From Salinivirga cyanobacteriivorans (lineage in GTDB: Bacteria > Bacteroidota > Bacteroidia > Bacteroidales > Salinivirgaceae), in the NCBI RefSeq assembly GCF_001443605.1, contig NZ_CP013118.1, forward strand, positions 2,661,501 through 2,725,500: a DNA stretch of 64,000 nt. The letters run 5' to 3'. The notes under the pieces are model-generated. The model did not search any database and was not told the origin of the DNA. It worked only from the letters and a program-made list of their open reading frames with translations. Both the position numbers and the translations under genes were made by a program. This document shows, piece after piece, positions 8,044 through 15,107 of the stretch (positions within the stretch are counted from its first letter, which is position 1; the number at the start of each line of letters is the position of its first letter).

Positions 8044-8460
8044 CTATTGTTTGGTAAACACAGTCATTGCATCTTTCATGCCAATTGTATTAAGCATTTG
8101 GATTACATCGCTGGATAAGCGAATATCGTAATCAACAGCTCTTTTTTGTTTTTTTGCCTCTTCATCAAAAGCCATTAGAAGTTGTATAAAGGCCACATCA
8201 ATTTCTGTGATTTTTACTGAAGTTATTTCTATTTTTTCTTTGGACTTCAGTGCCGTTTCAAGGGTGCTTTTAAGTTCATTTGAGTTTTGCACAGTATAGG
8301 CAGGCCCAAATTTTATTCTGGCTGGTTTTGTTTTTTGCGATGCTGCTTTTTTTTGTGTTTTGGCAGCTGGTTGCTTTTTGGGTGAAGAGGCTTGCTCTTT
8401 GCCCGCATCTATTGAATCGATGACGTTTTTAACGCCTTTTTTAAAACTTTTTTTTGCCAT
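8044..8460 (-). CDS. STAS-like protein with lysine-rich N-terminal tail
   Basis: The 138-residue protein has two parts. Residues 1-50 are basic and probably disordered (KKSFKKGVKNVIDSIDAG, then many Lys, Gln and Ala). Residues from about 52 to 138 resemble a STAS/MlaB-type domain: alternating strands and helices with the core VKITEIDVAFIQLLMAFDEE and the end LSSDVIQMLNTIGM. The usual phospho-acceptor serine after the D in DxS is not evident: the sequence has a TEID turn. It starts 2 nt after the parA stop, so the two proteins are made together. The basic N-terminus recalls short tails with which partner proteins stimulate ParA ATPases, but that is inference. No ParB is present. Confidence 0.7.
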   Translation of the reverse strand: MAKKSFKKGVKNVIDSIDAGKEQASSPKKQPAAKTQKKAASQKTKPARIKFGPAYTVQNSNELKSTLETALKSKEKIEITSVKITEIDVAFIQLLMAFDEEAKKQKRAVDYDIRLSSDVIQMLNTIGMKDAMTVFTKQ

Positions 8461-8462
8461 AG

Positions 8463-9218
8463 TTAAGCAAGATTTTTTTGTAAAATTTCACGTGTCAATG
8501 CTGCATAATCCCGGGCTCCTGCACTGTCTTTTTTGTAGCGGTATATATCCATTTGTTCTACAGGTGCTTCTGCCAGTGCTATGTTGTTGCGAATTACAGT
8601 ATCAAAAACTTTTTGTCCAAATGCTTCACCCACAGTTTCCCTTATGTCGCGGTTAAGCACTTTGCGTTTGTCGTATTGGGTGAGGAACAAACCACCTAAA
8701 GTTAACCTGTTGTTCAGGCGTTTGTGTACAATGTCGATGGTTTCCATAATTTTTTTTAATCCATGTACGGCTAAATATTCTGATTGTACGGGAATAAAAA
8801 CTTCATCAGCCGCTGCAAGTGCATTCATGGTTAGTAAGCCCAGTGAGGGCGGACAATCGATTAGTATAATGTCGTAAGGATTTTTAACCTGTTCAACAAT
8901 TTCTTTGAGCAATAACTCTCTGGCGGGCACAGCAGCCAGTTCTAGTTCTGCTCCCGATAAATCGAGCACGGCGGGTATGGCATGGAGGTTTTTGTTTATC
9001 GCAAAAGGTTCGGGCACATAATCGCCTTTTAGTCCTCCGTAAATATTATTGCCGGTTTTTTCTTCCAGTCCCAGAGATTGAGAGAGATTCGATTGCGGAT
9101 CGAGGTCGATGAGCAGCGTTTTTTGTTTTCTCCTGCTAAAGCCAACACCAAGATTAATTACTGAAGTTGTTTTTCCTACACCGCCTTTGTGGTTACAAAA
9201 TGCATAAATTTTTGCCAT
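8463..9218 (-). CDS. ParA/Soj-family ATPase
   Basis: A 251-residue P-loop ATPase of the ParA/MinD class. The deviant Walker A motif KGGVGKTT starts at Lys11 with the signature lysine included, Walker A' is LLIDLDPQSNLS near residue 37, and Walker B is DIILIDCPPSLG near residue 120. The protein has no N-terminal helix-turn-helix, like chromosomal Soj and the orphan ParAs that position cellular cargo. No parB or parS-like site is adjacent. The partner is most likely the STAS-like protein encoded 2 nt downstream. It could take part in placing chromosomes or another structure, such as a chemosensory or motility complex; the sequence does not decide. Confidence 0.9.
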   Translation of the reverse strand: MAKIYAFCNHKGGVGKTTSVINLGVGFSRRKQKTLLIDLDPQSNLSQSLGLEEKTGNNIYGGLKGDYVPEPFAINKNLHAIPAVLDLSGAELELAAVPARELLLKEIVEQVKNPYDIILIDCPPSLGLLTMNALAAADEVFIPVQSEYLAVHGLKKIMETIDIVHKRLNNRLTLGGLFLTQYDKRKVLNRDIRETVGEAFGQKVFDTVIRNNIALAEAPVEQMDIYRYKKDSAGARDYAALTREILQKNLA

Positions 9219-9302
9219 ACCAATTTTAATTTACGGGTATGCTGCAAATTACGAAATTTAAGCGAGAAAAAACAGGTGTTTTTATGTGATTGTGCGAAGG
9301 GG

Positions 9303-10208
9303 TTACTTTTCCAGATTTTTAAGAAAATCGTTCATTTTATGCTGAATGGTTTGAATTTCGTTCATTTTTGATTCCAGAGAATTGTTGAACTCTGCAATTT
9401 GCTTCCTGAGTTCTGCAACCTGTAAATCTACAATAGAAAATTTCTTTTCGTCTTTACTGTTTTTTGTTTCTTCAATTTTTGATTTAATGAAATCCATGAA
9501 ATCATACAGGTAATTTTCTACGCCAACCTTCACATCGATTTTTTCCCCAAGATCATCGTGCTTAATAAATTTTATATCGAAACGCACCTCTTTTTCGTTG
9601 GCATTGGAAACCAGGTCGTTAAAATAACCGAGATATTGCTGAAAAGGCGCCTGGAGTGTTTCGGGCATATTGAAAACCTGCAGCATTACCTTGGCAGCAT
9701 CTAATCGTTTCTTTTCTGTGGTAAGATAATGCATTGTGGCATAAAGTCCGCGTTTGATGACTTTTTGTGGAGGAAATTCAAAGGGGTTTTCTTCCAGGTA
9801 AAGTTCTTTAAGGCTTAACAGCTCTATGAATTCAATGGGTAAAGTTTTTAGCTCACTATAGCTTGCATCAAGCGATTTGAGGTTCGATAAAAAACCAATT
9901 TCTTTTGGGAAAGTGGTAAAATCGTTGTGGCTAATGTCAAGCAGTGCAAGTGATTTGAGGTGCCCAATGGTGGGAGGAAGTGCTTTGATCTGATTTTTGA
10001 GTAACAGTAACGTTTTCAGATATATGAGTTTGCCAATTTCGTGTGGAACTTTTTTAATGTAGTTGTAACTTAGGTCAAGGTGTTCCAATTGCGTGAGTTC
10101 GCCAATTTCGGGCGGAATTTCTTCTAGATCCCGATTTGATAAGTCAAGACTTTTAGAGTTTTTTTCTTTAGCCTTTTTTATAAAAAATACGAGCTCTTCC
10201 CTATCCAT
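9303..10208 (-). CDS. Leucine-rich repeat protein with C-terminal coiled coil
   Basis: A 301-residue protein without signal peptide or membrane segment, so probably cytosolic. Residues about 20-150 hold six leucine-rich repeats of 23 residues with the consensus LxxLxxLDLSxNxIxxxPxxIGxL, the type found in Ras-suppressor-like and Bacteroidota LRR proteins. Residues about 160-250 form an unrecognised helical region, and the last 50 residues (LQVAELRKQIAEFNNSLESK onward) predict a coiled coil. LRR domains bind proteins, but the partner is unknown. It has its own -7 box at 10228-10235 and stands 84 nt upstream of parA. Confidence 0.8.
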   Translation of the reverse strand: MDREELVFFIKKAKEKNSKSLDLSNRDLEEIPPEIGELTQLEHLDLSYNYIKKVPHEIGKLIYLKTLLLLKNQIKALPPTIGHLKSLALLDISHNDFTTFPKEIGFLSNLKSLDASYSELKTLPIEFIELLSLKELYLEENPFEFPPQKVIKRGLYATMHYLTTEKKRLDAAKVMLQVFNMPETLQAPFQQYLGYFNDLVSNANEKEVRFDIKFIKHDDLGEKIDVKVGVENYLYDFMDFIKSKIEETKNSKDEKKFSIVDLQVAELRKQIAEFNNSLESKMNEIQTIQHKMNDFLKNLEK

Positions 10209-10227
10209 AAGTATGGTTTTATTTATC

Positions 10228-10235
10228 CAAAAATA
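10228..10235 (-). promoter_or_regulatory. -7 promoter box (TATTTTTG) for the LRR gene
   Basis: The minus strand reads TATTTTTG, an exact TAnnTTTG match 19 bases before the ATG at 10208. No clear -33 element is seen. Confidence 0.45.
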
Positions 10236-10290
10236 CTAATAATTTGTTAAAATGTGCATTTAATCGTTTATTTTACGTAAAGTGCACGAT

Positions 10291-11058
10291 TTAACCACGT
10301 GTAAAGACCATTTCTTTTGATGAAGATAAATTTTCGGCATACATGTAACCCGCTTCAGAGAAGTTTTTTAAATCTTCTGCGTGAGTTATGCGGTTTCGAA
10401 TAATATATGCAGACATCAATCCTCTGGCTTTTTTAGCGTAAATAGCAATTACTTTATAATTATCGTCCTTTAATTCTTTAAATACGGGTGTAATTACATT
10501 GAGTTTCAAAGCATCTTTTTTAACAGCTTTGTAATACTCATTTGAGGCCAGGTTTACCAGGGTGTCTGTGCCTTTTTCTTTTCCCTGCTTATTAAGGGTT
10601 TTGGCAAGTTGGTCACTCCAGAACTCGTATAAATTTTTACCGTTTGTATTCGTAAGTTTGGTTCCCATTTCGAGTCTGTAGGGTTGAATTAGGTCCAAAG
10701 GCCTTAAAATTCCGTATAATCCGGAAAGAATGCGCAGGCTGCCCTGTGCAAACTCAAGGTCTTGCTCATCAAACTGTTCAATATTTAAACCATTGTATAC
10801 TTCGCCCCTGAAGGCGTAAATGCTCTGTTTTGCATTTTTTTGAGTGTGTGATTTTTGCCAGTTTTGGTGCCTGATGGTATTGAGTTCAGCAATTTTGTTA
10901 CTTACATTCATGAGTTTCGATAACTCAGCCTGTGATAATTTTTTCAGCTGCTCCATTAACATGGCTGCTTCATCTTTAAACAGGGGTTGCGAACTGTTCT
11001 TTACCGGAGCTTCGTGCTCAAAATCCAGTGTTTTTGCAGGTGATAGTATAAAAAGCAT
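10291..11058 (-). CDS. yaaA: Peroxide stress protein YaaA family
   Basis: A 255-residue cytosolic protein of the YaaA/DUF328 family. In E. coli YaaA lowers intracellular unincorporated iron under hydrogen peroxide stress and binds DNA. Family hallmarks visible here are the start MLFILSPAKTLDFE, the central GEVYNGLNIEQF and LSGLYGILRPLDLIQPYRLEMG, and the late KKARGLMSAYII. Length matches the family. It lies 9 nt downstream of purN and is probably in the rnhA-purN-yaaA transcript, which has no functional theme beyond housekeeping. The start ATG has no competitor. Confidence 0.95.
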   Translation of the reverse strand: MLFILSPAKTLDFEHEAPVKNSSQPLFKDEAAMLMEQLKKLSQAELSKLMNVSNKIAELNTIRHQNWQKSHTQKNAKQSIYAFRGEVYNGLNIEQFDEQDLEFAQGSLRILSGLYGILRPLDLIQPYRLEMGTKLTNTNGKNLYEFWSDQLAKTLNKQGKEKGTDTLVNLASNEYYKAVKKDALKLNVITPVFKELKDDNYKVIAIYAKKARGLMSAYIIRNRITHAEDLKNFSEAGYMYAENLSSSKEMVFTRG

Positions 11059-11067
11059 TTTTATTTG

Positions 11068-11658
11068 CTATACATCTGAACGGATAAATTGTTCTATAAT
11101 TCGGGGGTAATGCTGATATTCCAGTTCATGCACTTTTGAGGCTATAATTTCAGGCGTGTCATCTCTTTCAATAGGCGTGGTAGCCTGAAAAATAATTTTT
11201 CCTTCATCGTATTTTTCATTAACCAGGTGTATGCTGATACCGGTTTCAGGCTCCCCGTTTTCCCAAACTTTTTGGTGTACCCTGTCACCATACATACCTT
11301 TGCCCCCGTATTCGGGAAGTAAAGCCGGGTGGATATTTATAATGCGGTTTTTATAGTTATTAATTAAGTGTGTCGGAATTAGCCATAAAAAACCAGCCAG
11401 TACGATATAATCGGCTTTTTGTTCCTGTAGCAGGTTTAGTACTCTGTTGGTTTTATACAAGTCACTTCTGTTAAATGTAAATGCCGGTATGTAGTGATTT
11501 TTAGCCCTTGTAAGCACATAAGCTTCGGGGTTGTTGGAAAATATGCTGGCCACACAAATTTCGGCATTGTTCTCGAAATATTTAATAATAGCTTCTGTGT
11601 TGGTTCCTGAGCCACTGGCAAAAATGGCAATGCGCTTTTTAGGGTGGTCGCAATTCAT
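11068..11658 (-). CDS. purN: Phosphoribosylglycinamide formyltransferase
   Basis: Third step of purine synthesis: transfers the formyl group from 10-formyltetrahydrofolate to GAR. The 196-residue length suits PurN. The phosphate-binding loop FASGSGTNTEAI is at residues 12-23, the active-site asparagine and histidine are in NIHPALLPEYGGKGMYG near residues 105-121, and the aspartate is in VNEKYDEGKIIFQ. It lies between rnhA (10-nt gap upstream) and yaaA. Another purine gene, purM, begins at the right end of the window in a separate unit. Confidence 0.96.
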   Translation of the reverse strand: MNCDHPKKRIAIFASGSGTNTEAIIKYFENNAEICVASIFSNNPEAYVLTRAKNHYIPAFTFNRSDLYKTNRVLNLLQEQKADYIVLAGFLWLIPTHLINNYKNRIINIHPALLPEYGGKGMYGDRVHQKVWENGEPETGISIHLVNEKYDEGKIIFQATTPIERDDTPEIIASKVHELEYQHYPRIIEQFIRSDV

Positions 11659-11668
11659 ATCTTATATT

Positions 11669-12145
11669 TTAAAAAAGTTCTTCGTTATTATTCTGGTAAC
11701 CTTCGTCTATTTTCAGCGTGGGTAACTTTGAGGCTGCTACAGCCAGTTCATCGGCCCTGTTGTTGAGTTCGTTATTGGCATGGCCTTTCACCCAGTGAAA
11801 TCTAATATCGGGTATTTGTTTGTAAATGCTCAAAAAGCGCCGCCATAAGTCGGGGTTTTTTGTTTTTTTGAACTGTTTTCTTTCCCAGTTATGAATCCAG
11901 CCCTGCTCTACAGCATCGGCTACATATTTGCTGTCGGTATAAATTCTTACAGGAATTTGTTTGGTTTTTAATTGCTCCAGCGCTACAATTACAGCCAGTA
12001 ATTCCATGCGGTTATTTGTAGTTTTTTTATAACCTTCGGCCATGGTTTTTTCATGCCCCTTGTAGCGCATCACAATGCCATACCCACCAGGTCCCGGATT
12101 TCCCCGCGCTGCACCGTCTGTGTGAATTGTAATAGTTTCTCCCAT
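11669..12145 (-). CDS. rnhA: Ribonuclease HI
   Basis: Cleaves the RNA strand of RNA-DNA hybrids (R-loops, primers). The 158 residues from the chosen ATG match the usual length of about 155. Catalytic carboxylates are recognisable: Asp in IHTDGAARGNPGPGGYG, Glu in TNNRMELLAVI, Asp in RIYTDSKYV, and the late Asp in NNRADELA, with the HWVKGHAN motif. The longer reading from 12226 adds 27 residues with no family match, so the ATG at 12145 is preferred. It is probably the first gene of the rnhA-purN-yaaA unit. Confidence 0.96.
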   Translation of the reverse strand: MGETITIHTDGAARGNPGPGGYGIVMRYKGHEKTMAEGYKKTTNNRMELLAVIVALEQLKTKQIPVRIYTDSKYVADAVEQGWIHNWERKQFKKTKNPDLWRRFLSIYKQIPDIRFHWVKGHANNELNNRADELAVAASKLPTLKIDEGYQNNNEELF

Positions 12146-12501
12146 ATCTGCAAAAGTAATTAAAATGTTATATAGTGCCCTTAAGAAAATTCCAATAACT
12201 GTATTTCGACATGTAGAATGTATCACGTTACGTTTATTTTGAAAACAGTTATCCCGGGAATTGGGACGTCATGATTTAGAAAAGGAACAGGATCCCGATT
12301 TTCAGGACAGGCTTAGTTCTTGAAAGTTTTATTACCGGGCACACAAAAAATTAGATGTTTTTTTGAAAACACTATATGGTCATGTGTAATTTTGAGCAAC
12401 TTTTCGCAATGAATTAAAAAAGATCCTACTACCCATTGATCCGGGGTATAAAACATCGCTAATCACTATTTTTCACTACTTTTGCAGGAAATTTTCGACT
12501 T
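12146..12501. other. Divergent intergenic region between rnhA and the radical SAM gene
   Basis: This 356-bp stretch has no open frame of note. It must hold the rnhA promoter on the minus strand, which is not clear, and the promoter of the plus-strand radical SAM gene (see 12477-12484). GGGAATTGGGAC and GGATCCCGATTTTC around 12250-12310 are G/C-richer patches of the kind left by decayed repeats; no complete inverted repeat was found. Confidence 0.4.
12477..12484 (+). promoter_or_regulatory. -7 promoter box (TACTTTTG) for the radical SAM gene
   Basis: An exact match to TAnnTTTG, 17 bases before the ATG at 12502. A -33 TTG at standard spacing is not obvious. Confidence 0.5.
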
Positions 12502-13278
12502 ATGAGTACATTTTTATTCGATAAAACCGTTTTTGGCCCGGTAAAAAGCAGACGCCTGGGTGTATCGTTGGGTATTAATCTTTTACCAACGAATTCCAAG
12601 GTTTGCACTTTTGATTGTATTTATTGCGAATGTGGATGGACAGATAAGGGTTCAAATGTAGGCGTACTTCCCACCCGCGAAGACGTTATCAGCAAGCTTG
12701 AAGGCGTTTTAATAGAAAGAAGTCAGAAAAATTTACCTATAGATGCCATTACTTTTGCCGGAAATGGTGAGCCCACCATGCATCCTGCTTTTGTAGAGAT
12801 TGTGGAAGATACCCTCAAGTTACGGCAGCGGCTTTTTCCTGGGGCGCGCATATCTATTTTAAGCAATGCCACACTGGTACATAAGCCCCGTATTTTTCAT
12901 GTGCTTCAAAAAGTAGACGATAATATTCTTAAGTTAGATAGTGGTATTGAAGCCACCATTAAAAAGATAAATTGCCCGCTGGGAAACTTCAACCTTGATA
13001 CGCTCATCGAGAGCTTAAAAAAGTTTCAGGGTATTCTTACCATACAAAGTATGTTTATCAAAGGAGAATATGAAGGCTACAAGGTTGACAATACAACGGA
13101 AGAAGAAATTTCAGCCTGGTTGTCGGCAATTAAGGAGATTGGCCCTAAGCGAATTATGGTTTATACCATTGCTCGTGAAACCGCAGCAGAAGGCATTGAA
13201 GCTGTGAGTATAGATGAGCTGGAACAAATTGCAGAAAAAGCGCGTTCTTTGGGTATAGAAGTGCTCGTTTCATCATAA
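12502..13278 (+). CDS. Radical SAM protein (COG0731-like)
   Basis: A 258-residue radical S-adenosylmethionine protein. The cluster-binding cysteines are Cys35, Cys39 and Cys42 in VCTFDCIYCECG, the canonical CX3CX2C. The SAM-binding GNGEPTMHP follows near residue 89, and LSNATL and the late beta strands complete the half barrel. The family is grouped with Fe-S oxidoreductases related to the wybutosine enzyme TYW1, but no tRNA-binding or flavodoxin domain is present, so the reaction is unknown. It is the first gene of a three-gene unit with a thiamine-binding protein (12-nt gap) and a DUF3108 protein. Confidence 0.88.
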   Translation: MSTFLFDKTVFGPVKSRRLGVSLGINLLPTNSKVCTFDCIYCECGWTDKGSNVGVLPTREDVISKLEGVLIERSQKNLPIDAITFAGNGEPTMHPAFVEIVEDTLKLRQRLFPGARISILSNATLVHKPRIFHVLQKVDDNILKLDSGIEATIKKINCPLGNFNLDTLIESLKKFQGILTIQSMFIKGEYEGYKVDNTTEEEISAWLSAIKEIGPKRIMVYTIARETAAEGIEAVSIDELEQIAEKARSLGIEVLVSS

Positions 13279-13290
13279 ATTATAAATGCT

Positions 13291-13602
13291 ATGAATGTGT
13301 TATTGGAGTTTGCTATGTTTCCTACAGACAAAGGCATAAGTGTTAGCGAATATGTGAGCCAGATTATCGATATGGTGCGCAATTCAGGTTATCCGTATAA
13401 ACTTAGTGCAATGGGAACCATTGTAGAAACACCTGATATGGCAAAAGCTACCGAAATTTTAAATAAAGCGCAGCAAATACTTGAACCACACTCAGACCGT
13501 ATTTATTGTACGGCCAAGTTTGATATTAAAAAAAGCGAAATGGGGCGGCTCGAAGGTAAAATTGCATCGGTGGAAGGAAAAATCGGAAAAGTAAACCACT
13601 GA
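13291..13602 (+). CDS. MTH1187-family thiamine-binding protein
   Basis: A 103-residue cytosolic protein of the MTH1187/YkoF-type (DUF77) family, which form ferredoxin-like dimers or tetramers that bind thiamine or its precursors. The match rests on the start LEFAMFPTDKGISVSEYVSQ, the central YKLSAMGTIVETPDM and the C-terminal KFDIKKSE. It follows the radical SAM gene by 12 nt, and its stop codon overlaps the next start in a TGATG arrangement, so all three genes are co-translated. No TPP riboswitch is visible upstream. Whether the ligand here is thiamine is known only from the family. Confidence 0.88.
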   Translation: MNVLLEFAMFPTDKGISVSEYVSQIIDMVRNSGYPYKLSAMGTIVETPDMAKATEILNKAQQILEPHSDRIYCTAKFDIKKSEMGRLEGKIASVEGKIGKVNH

Positions 13603-14411
13603 TGATAAGGCGTTTTTATTTGCTCGTATTTTTGTTTGCTGTGCAAAGCGCTTTTGGCCAGTGTGGGATAGAGCAAAAGGTTTTTCGGGCAGGCGAAAAG
13701 CTCACTTACAAAGCCTATTTTAACTGGAACTTTATTTGGCTGGAGGCAGCTGACGTGGAGTTTACGGTTACACATACCGCAAATAAACGTGCGTATAATT
13801 TTACCTCCATTGGTACAAGTTTGCCCAAATACGATTGGTTATATAAAGTTAGAGATACTTTTCGTTCTAAGGTTAATGTAGAAACACTTCAACCCTGGTT
13901 TTACCATCGCAACACCAGCGAAGGGAGTTACCGTGTAAACAATAAATACCACTTTAATTATTCCGACAGCCTGATTTATACCGATACAGATAATTCAGAT
14001 TTTGGAAAAGCCATGGACACCATTGCTTTTCCCGATTGTACTTTTGATGTACTTTCTGCAATATACTACACACGCTCTTTAGATTTTGATCACAGAAAAA
14101 TTGGAGAGAAAATTCCCATCACCTTTATTATCGATAATGAATTGTATGATTTATATATTCGATATCTCGGGAAAGAAACCATAGAGACCCGTACCGGAGA
14201 CATATATAAATGTGTAAAATTTAACATTTTGCTTGTTGAAGGGACTATTTTTGAGGGTGGTGAAGATATGACCGTTTGGGCCACCGATGATCGAAACCAT
14301 ATACCAGTTTTGGTTGAAGCTAAAATAGTATTGGGTAAGGTAAAGGCTTTTTTAACTGATTATCAGAATATAAAATATCCGTTGAGTGGCTGGCTGGGTA
14401 AAGGAGAATAG
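13602..14411 (+). CDS. DUF3108 exported protein
   Basis: A 269-residue protein with a signal peptide (MIRRFYLLVFLFAVQSAFG) and a DUF3108 body: the opening FRAGEKLTYKAYFNWNFIWLEAADVEF, then a series of beta strands ending in a domain that contains DRNHIPVLVEAKIVLGKVKA. DUF3108 proteins are periplasmic or outer-membrane associated and their fold resembles lipid-carrying beta-barrel proteins; the function is not established. It overlaps the previous gene by one base. Its stop is only 4 nt from the stop of the convergent bacteriohemerythrin gene. Confidence 0.85.
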   Translation: MIRRFYLLVFLFAVQSAFGQCGIEQKVFRAGEKLTYKAYFNWNFIWLEAADVEFTVTHTANKRAYNFTSIGTSLPKYDWLYKVRDTFRSKVNVETLQPWFYHRNTSEGSYRVNNKYHFNYSDSLIYTDTDNSDFGKAMDTIAFPDCTFDVLSAIYYTRSLDFDHRKIGEKIPITFIIDNELYDLYIRYLGKETIETRTGDIYKCVKFNILLVEGTIFEGGEDMTVWATDDRNHIPVLVEAKIVLGKVKAFLTDYQNIKYPLSGWLGKGE

Positions 14412-14415
14412 CAAC

Positions 14416-14826
14416 TTATTTTTGAATACTTCTCACGTAAGCCACAGCGGCTTTATCTTTTTCTAAAATATGGTTTTTGAACCAACTTTTCAGAAAGGTG
14501 AGCAGCTCCTGGCAGGCTTCAGTGCTATTGTCATCAGCCAGGTACGACTGGATTTGGTTGATTTTCTCAACGAATTTTTGATGATTGACCTTATGTTCGG
14601 CAAAACCGTCATAACCCTGGTAGTATATCTCCTCGTTAATGAGGTGGTGTTCAGTGTAGTGCATCAGGGCGTATAACAATTCGACTATCTTTTGGCGGCA
14701 AAAGTCTTTACTCATTATATCCACAAGTTGGTTGTGTATTTTTATGAATTGAAGATGCCCTTCATCAATTTTTTCGATTCCGGTCATGTATTCCGGTTGC
14801 CACTGAATATAGTCGTTTGTATCCAT
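14416..14826 (-). CDS. Bacteriohemerythrin
   Basis: A small di-iron oxygen-binding protein of 136 residues from the chosen ATG. The ligand pattern is complete: His in KIDEGHLQF, His and Glu in HYTEHHLINEE, two His in EHKVNHQKF, and the final His and Asp in KNHILEKDKA. It begins with IQWQPEYMTGIEKID, the usual start of the family, which is why the ATG at 14826 is preferred to one 27 nt upstream at 14853. Such proteins store or sense oxygen, or deliver it, and are common in microaerophiles and motile bacteria. It is a single gene converging on the DUF3108 gene. Confidence 0.92.
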   Translation of the reverse strand: MDTNDYIQWQPEYMTGIEKIDEGHLQFIKIHNQLVDIMSKDFCRQKIVELLYALMHYTEHHLINEEIYYQGYDGFAEHKVNHQKFVEKINQIQSYLADDNSTEACQELLTFLKSWFKNHILEKDKAAVAYVRSIQK

Positions 14827-15071
14827 TGAATTATCTGTTTGATCTACATACAAATATCAAGTAAAAACACCCAAATACAATGATATTTCTCATGTAATGG
14901 AATCATAATTCACTGATGCCCAGATTCTGTAATATTGCTTGTTTTTACAAGATAACCTGCATGTTTTTTTGCATTTTTTGTTGTTCATGAGTTTATTTTT
15001 AGTTGATTGCCAGTGGCTGATTGTTTTGTGCAAAGCCCCTGTATTACTATAATGTTTCCCGAAATTATTGC

Positions 15072-15079
15072 TATCTTTG
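15072..15079 (+). promoter_or_regulatory. -7 promoter box (TATCTTTG) for dxs
   Basis: An exact TAnnTTTG match 28 bases before the ATG at 15108. It favours that start over an ATG at 15021, which would lie upstream of the promoter. Confidence 0.5.
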
Positions 15080-15107
15080 TAGGCTAAAATCTTTGTTGAA
15101 TTGCCCT

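Noticed and set aside
12146-12226. N-terminal extension of RNase HI
   Set aside because: The additional 27 residues have no family match, and the ATG at 12145 gives the usual length.
12240-12320. G/C-rich patches that recall decayed palindromes
   Set aside because: No complete inverted arms could be matched, so no repeat is called.
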